NCBI GenBank assembly: GCA_003070825.1
Contig: QBLP01000021.1
Location: 1 to 17,220, forward strand
DNA: 17,220 nucleotides
Reading direction: 5' to 3'
DNA from: Halanaerobium sp.
GTDB lineage: Bacteria > Bacillota > Halanaerobiia > Halanaerobiales > Halanaerobiaceae
Under the pieces are notes generated by a model. The model made no database searches. It was not told the DNA's origin and saw only the letters and a program-made list of their open reading frames with translations. Both the position numbers and the translations under genes were made by a program. Of the stretch, positions 6,006 through 13,785 are shown one piece after another. Position 1 is the stretch's first letter; every line of letters starts with the position of its first letter.

Positions 6006-8612
6006 TTAATTCTCCTCTTCTTTTAAATCCTTTTTTAATTTATATAAAAAGTTCATTGCATCCATTGGAGTCATCTCCAAAATATCCTGTTCATCTAGTT
6101 TCTTTAAAACAGGACTTTTTTCTGTATTAAATAGAGGCAGCTGCTGGTGTTTATCATCGGCAACTGTTTTTTCCAGTTTACGCACCGGCATCTTATTATT
6201 TTCTTCCAGCCTATTTAATATTTTCTGAGCACTAATAATTATTTCCTCCGGCAGACCTGCCAGACGGGCAACCTCTATACCGTAACTATCACTGGCTCTA
6301 CCTTCAACAATACGGTGTAAAAAGTGTACCCCATCATTATCTTCTTTAACCAACACATTATAATTTTTGATCCCGCTGTACTCGTCTTCCAGTCTGGTAA
6401 GTTCATGATAGTGTGTTGCAAATAAAGTTCGAGCACCAATACGCTCCGGATTGTTAAGATACTCACTGACAGACCAGGCGATAGAGACTCCATCATAGGT
6501 GCTGGTACCTCTACCAACCTCATCTAAAATTATTAAGCTTTTTTCAGTACTGTTGTTGACTATATTAGCTACTTCATTCATTTCTACCATAAAAGTACTC
6601 TGACCTGTTGTTAAGTCATCACTGGCTCCAACTCTGGTAAAAATTCTGTCAGTTAGACCAATCCGAGCCTCATCTGCTGGCACATATGAACCCACCTGTG
6701 CCATTAACACTATCAGGGCAACCTGACGCATATATGTCGATTTACCAGACATATTGGGACCGGTAATAATTATGAAGCGCTGATCACTCTGGTTTAAATA
6801 GCAGTCGTTGGGCACAAACTGCTCGGCAAACATTTTCTCAACTACCGGATGGCGTCCATTTTTAATTATAATTTCGTCATCATTATTAACTTCCGGCCTG
6901 TTATAATTATTTTCAATTGCCAGAAAAGAGAAGGAAAGTAGAACATCAAGCTGAGCTATAATAGCGGCAGTCTTGTTGATCCGCTCAACCTCTTCCGCTA
7001 TCTTATCTCTAATTTTAACAAATAATTTATACTCTAGATCATTTATTTTTTCTTCTGCTCCCAGCACTTCTGACTCTTTTTCCTTTAACTCCGGTATAAT
7101 ATATCGCTCACTGTTACTTAAAGTCTGTTTTCTTTCATAACGCTCCGGTACTTTATCAGTATGAGAATTTGTTACCTCCAGATAATAACCAAAAACTTTA
7201 TTGAAACCAACTTTTAGGGTGCTAATTCCTGTTTTTTCTCTCTCCTCTTTCTGGAGAGAAGTAATCCAATCTTTACCATTACTGACCAGGTCCCTGAGTT
7301 CATCAAGTTTGGCATCGTGACCATCCTTGATTATTCCTCCTTCAGTTATTGTGGTTGGCGGCTCTTCTTTAATTGATTGATCAATCAAAGTGTAAATATC
7401 ATCTAAAAGATCAAAATCCTGCTGCATTTCAAGCAGTAAATCACTTTCTAATTCAGTCAGCAGTTCTTTAACAGCTGGTAATTTGGCAAGTGAATTTCTT
7501 AAAGCAATCAAATCCCTGGCGTTTGCCGATTGATAGGTGATTTTACTCATAATTCTTTCTAAATCATAGATTTCTGATAGTTCAGCTCTTAATTTTTCCA
7601 GAATCATAAAGTTATCTATAATCTCTGCCAGTGCATCATGTCTTTTGTTAATTTCTGCTTTTTGAATTAAAGGCTGATTGATCCACTTTTTAATTTCTCT
7701 ACCGCCCATAGAAGTAACTGTCTGATCGACTATAGAAAGTAAAGAACCTGAGCGCTGATTATCTCTAATAGTCGAAGTCAGTTCCAGGTTGCGGCGGCTG
7801 GCCGAATCTAAAACCATATAATCTTCCAGGTGGTATGACTTTAGGGTTGTTATCTGATTAACTGTTCTCTTTTGCGTTTCACCTAAATAGGAAAGTACCT
7901 GACCGGCTGCATAAACAGCAGCCTTCATCTCTTCACAGCCAAAACCTTCCAGGGATTTTAGTTGAAAATGATCAATTAAGCCCTGATATAGACGTTCATA
8001 TTTTTTATCAGCTAAGATATTTAAAGTAAAATTATAAATCTGCTGCAGCTCCTCGATCAACTTAGTTTGGGCTGTTTTTTGATCTAGAAGCAGCTCCTGG
8101 GGCGAAATGCGGTTAATTTCATCTTTTAATTTATCCTGATCAGCTGCTGGAAACTCTGTCAGATAAAATTCCCCAGTTGAGATATCAGTATAAGAAAAGC
8201 CGTAGTAATCCCCGAATTTAAAGGCAGCCGCTAGATAATTATTTTCATTTTCCGCTAAAATTTCATTTTCGATCACTGTCCCAGGAGTTACAACCCGAAT
8301 CACATCCCGCTCTACAATACCACTGCTTTCTGATGGGTCTTCGAGCTGTTCACAAATTGCCACCTTGATTCCACTTTTAATTAATTTTTCAATATATGAG
8401 GCAGCTGAATGATAGGGAACACCTGCCATCGGTATTTTTTCTCCCCCACCCTTGTTGCGGGAAGTTAGAGCAATATCAAGTATTTTAGCTGCTCTTTTAG
8501 CATCATCACCAAACATTTCATAAAAATCTCCCAGTCGGAAAAAGAGGATTGAATCCCGATATTTATTTTTTAAATCATGATACTGTTGCATCATTGGTGT
8601 TAGCTCTGCCAA
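6006..8612 (-). CDS. mutS: DNA mismatch recognition protein MutS
   Basis: MutS finds mismatches and small loops in newly copied DNA and recruits MutL. The 868-residue length is standard. The N-terminal mismatch-reading motif is Phe30-Tyr-Glu32 (GDFYEMF). The connector, core and clamp regions follow. The C-terminal ATPase has Walker A GPNMSGKST (618-626), Walker B with Asp697-Glu698 (ILDEVGRGTST) and FATHYHEL. The tail contains QLPLF (824-828), which matches the sliding-clamp binding motif and would tether it to the replisome, followed by a short tetramerisation-like end. The start is TTG at 8612: GGAGGG (8624-8619) lies 6 nt upstream, whereas the first ATG is six codons further in. It is the first gene of the mutS-mutL-miaA set, separated from mutL by one base. 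A terminator-like hairpin separates it from miaB. I found no convincing promoter of its own in the 138-bp gap. Confidence 0.97.
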   Translation of the reverse strand: MAELTPMMQQYHDLKNKYRDSILFFRLGDFYEMFGDDAKRAAKILDIALTSRNKGGGEKIPMAGVPYHSAASYIEKLIKSGIKVAICEQLEDPSESSGIVERDVIRVVTPGTVIENEILAENENNYLAAAFKFGDYYGFSYTDISTGEFYLTEFPAADQDKLKDEINRISPQELLLDQKTAQTKLIEELQQIYNFTLNILADKKYERLYQGLIDHFQLKSLEGFGCEEMKAAVYAAGQVLSYLGETQKRTVNQITTLKSYHLEDYMVLDSASRRNLELTSTIRDNQRSGSLLSIVDQTVTSMGGREIKKWINQPLIQKAEINKRHDALAEIIDNFMILEKLRAELSEIYDLERIMSKITYQSANARDLIALRNSLAKLPAVKELLTELESDLLLEMQQDFDLLDDIYTLIDQSIKEEPPTTITEGGIIKDGHDAKLDELRDLVSNGKDWITSLQKEEREKTGISTLKVGFNKVFGYYLEVTNSHTDKVPERYERKQTLSNSERYIIPELKEKESEVLGAEEKINDLEYKLFVKIRDKIAEEVERINKTAAIIAQLDVLLSFSFLAIENNYNRPEVNNDDEIIIKNGRHPVVEKMFAEQFVPNDCYLNQSDQRFIIITGPNMSGKSTYMRQVALIVLMAQVGSYVPADEARIGLTDRIFTRVGASDDLTTGQSTFMVEMNEVANIVNNSTEKSLIILDEVGRGTSTYDGVSIAWSVSEYLNNPERIGARTLFATHYHELTRLEDEYSGIKNYNVLVKEDNDGVHFLHRIVEGRASDSYGIEVARLAGLPEEIIISAQKILNRLEENNKMPVRKLEKTVADDKHQQLPLFNTEKSPVLKKLDEQDILEMTPMDAMNFLYKLKKDLKEEEN

Positions 8613-8650
8613 ATTAATCCCTCCAAAATTTATAAATTAAATAAAATAAA

Positions 8651-8682
8651 ACCTGAAAGATCTATTTAATTATCCTTCAGGT
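8651..8682 (-). terminator. Intrinsic terminator after miaB, before mutS
   Basis: Arms ACCTGAA (8651-8657) and TTCAGGT (8676-8682) form a 7-bp stem, extended by GAT/ATC after one mismatch, with a 10-nt AT-rich loop. On the minus strand it is followed by TTTTATTTTATTT, a U-rich tail. It should end most transcription from the ktrB-ktrA-miaB unit. Because I see no clear mutS promoter after it, partial read-through may feed mutS. Confidence 0.7.
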
Positions 8683-8706
8683 CAACTTTGTGAATTATTT
8701 CTTCTT

Positions 8707-8740
8707 AACCAGGTTCAAAACGGTGGTTTTGGACCTGGTT
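8707..8740. repeat. Long 15-bp-stem hairpin just after miaB stop
   Basis: AACCAGGTTCAAAAC (8707-8721) pairs with GTTTTGGACCTGGTT (8726-8740) across a 4-nt loop. As plus-strand RNA it has 15 pairs with one U-G wobble. As the minus-strand miaB transcript the same position is an A-C mismatch. It begins 10 nt after the miaB stop and has no T tract on either side, so it is not itself a standard terminator. It may protect the mRNA 3' end or be a copy of a dispersed palindromic repeat. Confidence 0.6.
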
Positions 8741-8750
8741 CCATAATATA

Positions 8751-10076
8751 TTAAATTACTGTTCCTTCTAAGGTCCAACTTTTTGCAGCTTCAATTTTTA
8801 CCTTAACAATTTCTCCAATCAATTCTTCATTTTTTTCAATAAAACAAATTTTATTGGTAGAAGTACGGCCCTCATAAATTTCTGGATCATTATTGCTGGG
8901 CCCTGTCACCAGTATTTCCTGAGTTGTACCAATTAACTTCTGGTTTTTATCATAGCTAATTTTATTCTGTAGATCCATTAAGCGCTTTAAGCGCTCTTTT
9001 TTCACTTCTTCCTCAACCTGATCGTCTCTCCTGGCTGCAGGAGTACCACTGCGCTGAGAATAAATAAAGGTATAAGCCATATCAAAATTTAATTCTTTGA
9101 CCAGCTCAATTGTTTTTTCAAAATCTTCTTCGCTTTCTCCTGGAAAACCAACTATAAAGTCTGTAGAAACAGCTGCTCCAGGAATTTCCTCCTGAATTTT
9201 CTTAACCCGCTCTATATAATACTCTCGTGTATAACCACGATTCATTTCTTTAAGAACTTTGTTGCTTCCTGATTGTACCGGGAGATGAATATGATTGGCC
9301 ACCTTATCCAATTTTTTAATATTTTTTAATAATGCATCAGAAAAATCTCTTGGATGAGAGGTCATAAAACGGATTCTTTTTAATTTTTCAACTTTATTTA
9401 ATTCTTCCAGTAATTTTGGAAAAGTAATCTCTTTATCAAGATCATTTCCATATGAATTAACATTCTGGCCGAGAAGAGTAATTTCCTTAACACCATCTTC
9501 AGCCAGCCTTTTAGCTTCATCTACAATTGATTCTACCGGTCGGCTGCGCTCTCTACCTCTGACATAAGGGACTATACAGTAGGTGCAGAAATTATCACAA
9601 CCCTGAATAATTGAGATCCAGGCTGAATGATCAGACTCGCGCTGAGAAGGAAGATCAGGAATTAAGCCCTCTTCTTCATCCCAGACTTCAACAACTCGAT
9701 CTCTTGTTTCTTCAATTTTTCTAATCAAATTAGGTAAATGGTGAATATTGTGTGTACCAAAAATTAAATCTACATGCCTGTACTTTTTATAAACTTCATC
9801 AACAGGTTCATCCTGCTGCATCATACAGCCGCCAATACCAATTATCAGGTCCGGATTCTCTCTTTTATATTTTTTGAGCTCACCAAGTTTACCAAAAACT
9901 TTTAATTCGGCATTTTCTCGGATAATACAGGTATTTAATAAAATTATATCTGCATTAGCCAGTTCATCTGTATGCTGATAACCCATTTTTTCCAGCATAC
10001 CGGCAAGTCTTTCTGAATCATGTTCATTCATCTGACAGCCGTAAGTTATTATATTGTAATATTTATTTTCACTCAT
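8751..10076 (-). CDS. miaB: tRNA-2-methylthio-N6-dimethylallyladenosine synthase MiaB
   Basis: MiaB is a radical-SAM enzyme that adds a methylthio group to i6A37 in tRNA, giving ms2i6A, which steadies codon-anticodon pairing. The 441-residue protein has the N-terminal methylthiotransferase domain with three cluster cysteines: Cys14 (YGCQMN), Cys50 (NTCIIRENAE) and Cys84 (GGCMMQ). The radical-SAM CxxxCxxC is at Cys160, Cys164, Cys167 (GCDNFCTYC), followed by VRGRERSR. A C-terminal TRAM-like RNA-binding segment occupies about 375-441. RENAE and the overall length favour MiaB over MtaB or RimO. The ATG at 10076 has AGGAGT close upstream. It follows ktrA by 28 bp without a terminator, so it is probably transcribed with the potassium-uptake genes, and ends at two hairpins before mutS. 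Its substrate is made by MiaA, whose gene here (2901-4025) is altered. Confidence 0.96.
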   Translation of the reverse strand: MSENKYYNIITYGCQMNEHDSERLAGMLEKMGYQHTDELANADIILLNTCIIRENAELKVFGKLGELKKYKRENPDLIIGIGGCMMQQDEPVDEVYKKYRHVDLIFGTHNIHHLPNLIRKIEETRDRVVEVWDEEEGLIPDLPSQRESDHSAWISIIQGCDNFCTYCIVPYVRGRERSRPVESIVDEAKRLAEDGVKEITLLGQNVNSYGNDLDKEITFPKLLEELNKVEKLKRIRFMTSHPRDFSDALLKNIKKLDKVANHIHLPVQSGSNKVLKEMNRGYTREYYIERVKKIQEEIPGAAVSTDFIVGFPGESEEDFEKTIELVKELNFDMAYTFIYSQRSGTPAARRDDQVEEEVKKERLKRLMDLQNKISYDKNQKLIGTTQEILVTGPSNNDPEIYEGRTSTNKICFIEKNEELIGEIVKVKIEAAKSWTLEGTVI

Positions 10077-10104
10077 TATTTCACTCCTGTAATTAACTTA
10101 AAAT

Positions 10105-10764
10105 CTATTGATTATCATCATAATTCTTTAACTGTTCTAAACTTTCGTTTTTACCCATTACAACCAGGCGGTCACCTTCCAGAATTTTATCGCCGGCTCC
10201 AGGAGAAACATTAAGATTTTCTCCCCGCTTGATTGCCATTACATTAACATTAAACTTAGATCTAAATTCTAATTCTTTTAAAGTTTTACCGATCATTTTA
10301 TTTGTAGCAATTATTTCTATTACCCCATATTCTGGTGCAAATTCTATATAATCTAATACATTGGAAGAAATCAAATTGTGAGCAATTCTGGCTCCCATAT
10401 CTCTTTCGGGGTAAACAACTCGATCTGCTCCAACTTTAGTTAATACTTTACCGTGCAGGCTGTCTGGTGCTTTAACAATTACATAGGGAACACCGAGTTC
10501 CTTTAAAATCAGTGTGCAGAGAATATTGGCAGAAACATTATCTCCAATACTGACAACTGCAACATCAAAATTCCGGACACCTAAAGTCTTGAGAGCTTCC
10601 TCATCTGTGGCATCAGCCTCTACAGCATGAGTAACCTCATTAGAAATCGACTGTACCCTTTCTTCATCCTGGTCTATTGCCAGAACATCATAACCATTAT
10701 CAGCCAAAGTTGTAGCAACACTGGAGCCAAAACGGCCTAAACCAATCACAACAAACTGTTTCAT
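10105..10764 (-). CDS. ktrA: Potassium uptake regulatory subunit, KtrA/TrkA type (RCK protein)
   Basis: This cytoplasmic subunit forms a ring on the membrane channel KtrB and gates K+ uptake in response to bound nucleotide. The 219 residues comprise an RCK N-domain (1 to about 125) with the Rossmann motif GLGRFG (8-13) and acidic Asp31 at the end of the second strand. An RCK C-domain (about 135-215) follows, with GKTLKELEFRSKFNVNVMAI and a GDRLVVMG end strand. A single RCK pair of this length is typical of KtrA rather than the duplicated enterobacterial TrkA. The ATG at 10764 follows an AGGAGG site. It lies 35 bp downstream of the channel gene and 28 bp upstream of miaB. Osmotic or K+ adaptation is the expected role. 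Confidence 0.93.
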   Translation of the reverse strand: MKQFVVIGLGRFGSSVATTLADNGYDVLAIDQDEERVQSISNEVTHAVEADATDEEALKTLGVRNFDVAVVSIGDNVSANILCTLILKELGVPYVIVKAPDSLHGKVLTKVGADRVVYPERDMGARIAHNLISSNVLDYIEFAPEYGVIEIIATNKMIGKTLKELEFRSKFNVNVMAIKRGENLNVSPGAGDKILEGDRLVVMGKNESLEQLKNYDDNQ

Positions 10765-10799
10765 CAGTATTTCCTCCTGTCAAATAAACTTCTATTTAA

Positions 10800-12122
10800 T
10801 TAACCAACCATAACTTTTTCTGTAGGATAATGATAAACTCCTTTGCGTTGTTTTTCTCCAATTGCAACAGCTAAGGTTAAAGGTCCAACACGGCCGGCAA
10901 ACATAGTAATAGTAATCAGAACTCTACTAATATCAGATAACTCACCGGTAATTCCAGTTGATAATCCTACTGTTCCAAAGGCAGAAACTGTTTCAAAAAG
11001 AGCATCTATAAATTGAAAATCTTCAATAACTAACAATAATGTTGTAACCAGAATAATAAGGCCGGCAGCAAGCATGGTAATCGTAAAAGCCTTATAAACA
11101 ATCTGTTTTTCAAATCGCCGGTTATAGATCTCCATATCTTCTTTTCCAGTAATCATATTTTTCATGGTTACCAGAATCACACCGAAGGTTGTAGTTTTAA
11201 TTCCACCACCGGTTGAACCTGGAGAAGCACCAATAAACATTAAAACTATAATTAAAAATAATGAAGACTGCCTTAAGGCCCCGGTGGGAACTGTATTAAA
11301 ACCTGCAGTACGCGGGGTAACTGAAAGGAACATTGCCCCCAGAGTTTTATCCAGTAAAGGGAGACCCTGAAGTGTATTATTATATTCTAAAATAAAGAAA
11401 GTAATAAATCCAAAACCCAGTAAGGCCAGAGTTATTACGATTACAATTTTAGTCTGCAGAGTTGTCTTTTTGAATTTAACTCGATTATAGGCTTCCATCA
11501 TAACTCCAAAGCCGATTCCACCGAGTATAATTAAAGCCATAATTACTATATTAACTGTTAAATCACCAGTAAATCCTTCCAGACTGTTGCCGAAAAGATC
11601 AAAACCAGCATTGTTAAAAGCTGAAACCGCGTGAAAAATGGATAAATAAACAGATCTCCAGAAAGGATAGTCCTGACTGAAGCGCAAAAATAAAATTGCG
11701 GCAGCTGTTCCTTCAATTGCGAAAGTAAAACCTAAAAGATACTGCACCAGTCTCACCATACCAGAAATTTGATACTGGTTAAGATCTTCCTGGATAATCA
11801 ACCTTTCTTTTAAACTAATTTTTTTCCCGACTATAAAGGCGAATAAAGTAGACATCGACATAATTCCGAGTCCACCAATCTGGATTAAAAGCATGATTAC
11901 AGTTGAACCAAAAATTGTAAAAGCTTCTTTTGTATTTACTACAATCAGACCGGTAACACAGGTAGCTGAGGTAGCTGTAAAAACAGCATCTACTGCTCCC
12001 AGGCCCTGACCGTCAGTTGTTGCTACTGGCAGCATCAAAAGCAGTGATCCGAGCATAATAATTACAAAATAGCCGCTTACTAAATATTGAGCTGGTGTTA
12101 AATTTTTTTTCTTTAAATTCAT
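10800..12122 (-). CDS. ktrB: Potassium channel subunit, KtrB/TrkH family
   Basis: This is the membrane subunit that carries K+, probably Na+-linked as known for Ktr systems. The 440-residue hydrophobic protein has the fourfold M1-P-M2 plan. The selectivity-filter glycines are Gly58 (ATCVTGL), Gly173 (FNNAGFD), Gly274 (TPRTAGFN) and Gly386 (FGTVGLST). The flexible intramembrane gate loop GASPGSTGGG is at 298-307. A late arginine (Arg411 in AGRVGPLT) is in the expected last helix. Length and the short N-terminus match KtrB better than the longer TrkH. The ATG at 12122 has a GGGG-rich site upstream. A promoter at 12155-12183 makes it the first gene of ktrB-ktrA-miaB. Confidence 0.93.
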   Translation of the reverse strand: MNLKKKNLTPAQYLVSGYFVIIMLGSLLLMLPVATTDGQGLGAVDAVFTATSATCVTGLIVVNTKEAFTIFGSTVIMLLIQIGGLGIMSMSTLFAFIVGKKISLKERLIIQEDLNQYQISGMVRLVQYLLGFTFAIEGTAAAILFLRFSQDYPFWRSVYLSIFHAVSAFNNAGFDLFGNSLEGFTGDLTVNIVIMALIILGGIGFGVMMEAYNRVKFKKTTLQTKIVIVITLALLGFGFITFFILEYNNTLQGLPLLDKTLGAMFLSVTPRTAGFNTVPTGALRQSSLFLIIVLMFIGASPGSTGGGIKTTTFGVILVTMKNMITGKEDMEIYNRRFEKQIVYKAFTITMLAAGLIILVTTLLLVIEDFQFIDALFETVSAFGTVGLSTGITGELSDISRVLITITMFAGRVGPLTLAVAIGEKQRKGVYHYPTEKVMVG

Positions 12123-12154
12123 TTGTACCCCGCCCTTACATCTTATTCGAAGTT

Positions 12155-12183
12155 ATTATACTATAATTAATTTTGAAAGTAAA
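12155..12183 (-). promoter_or_regulatory. Promoter of the ktrB-ktrA-miaB unit
   Basis: On the minus strand a -35 TTTACT (12183-12178, four of six consensus bases) is 17 nt from a perfect -10 TATAAT (12160-12155). The start would be near 12148, giving a leader of about 25 nt. It lies just after the rubredoxin terminator. Confidence 0.6.
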
Positions 12184-12190
12184 ATAAAAA

Positions 12191-12208
12191 CTGGGGTTCA
12201 AGCCCCAG
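12191..12208 (-). terminator. Intrinsic terminator of the rubredoxin gene
   Basis: CTGGGG (12191-12196) and CCCCAG (12203-12208) form a GC-rich 6-bp stem with a 6-nt loop. On the minus strand it is followed by TTTTTATTTT. It lies about 30 nt after the rubredoxin stop, making that gene a single-gene unit. Confidence 0.85.
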
Positions 12209-12238
12209 CTTTTAAAAAATATTTAAATATAAGTACTA

Positions 12239-12403
12239 TTAGCCATCATATGGTTCGAACATATCTTTACCAACACCACATTCAGGACATGTCCAGTCAT
12301 CTGGAAGATCTTCAAAAGATGTACCTGGCTCGATTCCACCTACAGGATCTCCTTCTTCTGGATCATAAATGTACATACAAACTGTGCACTGATACTTCTG
12401 CAT
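12239..12403 (-). CDS. Rubredoxin
   Basis: Rubredoxin is a small soluble one-electron carrier with a single iron held by four cysteines. In anaerobes it commonly passes electrons to oxygen- and peroxide-reducing enzymes. The 54-residue product has Cys6 and Cys9 (CTVC) and Cys39 and Cys42 (CPEC), the aromatic YIYDPEEGDP loop and DWTCPECGVGKD, all standard. I chose the ATG at 12403: AAGGAGAG lies just upstream and the protein then starts MQKYQC as usual. An in-frame ATG at 12424 would add seven residues that actually encode this ribosome site. It has its own strong promoter and terminator, so it is independent of its neighbours. No partner redox gene is in the window. Confidence 0.96.
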   Translation of the reverse strand: MQKYQCTVCMYIYDPEEGDPVGGIEPGTSFEDLPDDWTCPECGVGKDMFEPYDG

Positions 12404-12447
12404 ATTAAGTCTCTCCTTCCTCATTTTAATATTTATTTACTTAACTA

Positions 12448-12477
12448 ATTATAAAACAGAAATAACTAAAATGTCAA
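12448..12477 (-). promoter_or_regulatory. Strong promoter of the rubredoxin gene
   Basis: A perfect -35 TTGACA (12477-12472) and a perfect -10 TATAAT (12453-12448) are separated by 18 nt on the minus strand. Transcription would begin near 12441, about 38 nt before the ATG. It starts only a dozen bases after the upstream ClC gene stop, with no terminator between them, so clc transcripts may also read into rubredoxin. Confidence 0.8.
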
Positions 12478-12488
12478 GTTTTTACTGC

Positions 12489-13757
12489 CTAGAGGCGTTC
12501 AAAATATTCGGGAGAATAGGCTGATTTTATACCGCTCATACTCGCTATCCTCTCAGCAATCAGAGAAGCAATTAAAAGTGGAATCGTCAGACTGTAATTA
12601 TGAGTAAATTCCAGAATAATAAAGGTAGCTGTCAGAGGAGCTCTAATAACTCCACTAATCACAGCAGCCATACCAATCAGGGCATATAAAACTGGAGAAC
12701 CGCTTAAAAAAGGAAAAATTCGGTGAAAAGAAATACCGATAATTATTCCAGTTAAACTGCCAATTAACAGTGACGGAGAAAAAATCCCGCCAGAGCCTCC
12801 AGAACCCAGTGTTAGGGCAGTTCCAATAATCTTGAAGATTAAAATTAAAAGTAAAAAGCCCAGATTAAATTCGCTCTGCTCAAATAAAGAAATAATAACC
12901 CGATTACCAGAGCCCATTATCTCAGGCAGACTAAAAGCTATAACTCCTAAAAGCAGACCTCCCAGCGCTGGCTTAAGAATGATATTAATATTTAAATTAT
13001 CGAATATATCGGACAGTTTATGCAGAGTATAAATAAAAGCAACTGCAAAAATTGCTGCAAAAACTCCAATAACCGCTGCTGTTAAAAAATTATAGGCACT
13101 GCCAACCTGACCTAAATTTAAATCTGCCAGAAATAGATCTTTTCCACTCCAGCGAATAACCATATCAGCAGAAATAGCACTCAAAGCAACCAGTATCAAA
13201 CGACTTTTTTCAACTTTATTAAATAAGATTTCAGTTACAAACATAATTCCACCAAGTGGAGCATGGAATAAACCAGCAATTCCAGCTGCAGCCCCACAGC
13301 CTAAAAAGCTTTGATAATCATCAAGGTCAAGGTCAAGCTTATAGGCAATTAAATCCCCCATTCCGGCCCCTATTTCTACTATTGGACCGATTCTTCCTCC
13401 TGAACCTCCTGTTGAGATAGTAATAGCTGAGGCAAAACCTTCAGTTAAAAGATCACGATAGGTTAAATGACGCTCCTTGCTTTCAATTGAAGACAAAATG
13501 GCTGGAATCCCGTGACCTTTTGCAGTCATACTACCATATTTAATTATAAAACCAACAAGCAGTCCTCCTAAAGCTGGTAGAAATAAAAAGCTTAGGCGGT
13601 TTAAAACAGTCAGCTCCATTCCAATATCAAGCAGCGAAAAAGTGAAATAGTCTAAAATGTTATTATATAGCAAAGCTATTAGCCCTACTATTAGGCCAAT
13701 TAAAAATGCTAAAAACAACTTTAGATATCTATTATTCAATTTACTATCAGCTGACAA
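12489..13757 (-). CDS. ClC-family anion channel lacking the coupling glutamates
   Basis: ClC proteins are dimeric membrane proteins moving chloride either as channels or as Cl-/H+ exchangers. The 422-residue protein has about ten hydrophobic segments and the family motifs: GHGIP (81-85, the GSGIP position), GRIGP (121-125, the GREGP position), HAPLGGIMFVTE (165-176), GGIFSP (the GxFxP motif) and a late tyrosine in THNYSLTIP that matches the chloride-coordinating Tyr445 of E. coli ClC. The gating glutamate of GREGP (E. coli Glu148) is Ile123, and the residue matching proton glutamate Glu203 is Ile177, so a passive channel is predicted. No C-terminal CBS domains are present. The start is TTG at 13757 after AGGTGGTGAT. 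It follows the topoisomerase B gene by 28 bp and may be cotranscribed with it. Confidence 0.9.
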   Translation of the reverse strand: MSADSKLNNRYLKLFLAFLIGLIVGLIALLYNNILDYFTFSLLDIGMELTVLNRLSFLFLPALGGLLVGFIIKYGSMTAKGHGIPAILSSIESKERHLTYRDLLTEGFASAITISTGGSGGRIGPIVEIGAGMGDLIAYKLDLDLDDYQSFLGCGAAAGIAGLFHAPLGGIMFVTEILFNKVEKSRLILVALSAISADMVIRWSGKDLFLADLNLGQVGSAYNFLTAAVIGVFAAIFAVAFIYTLHKLSDIFDNLNINIILKPALGGLLLGVIAFSLPEIMGSGNRVIISLFEQSEFNLGFLLLILIFKIIGTALTLGSGGSGGIFSPSLLIGSLTGIIIGISFHRIFPFLSGSPVLYALIGMAAVISGVIRAPLTATFIILEFTHNYSLTIPLLIASLIAERIASMSGIKSAYSPEYFERL

Positions 13758-13785
13758 ATAATCACCACCTAACTGCAGTTAGATT

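Noticed and set aside
12404..12424. Longer rubredoxin starting at 12424
   Set aside because: The extra codons contain the AAGGAGAG ribosome site for the ATG at 12403, and rubredoxins start at that position.
12483..12500. Short GCCT/AGGC inverted repeat at the clc stop as a terminator
   Set aside because: Only 4 bp with a 2-nt loop, too small to form a terminator.
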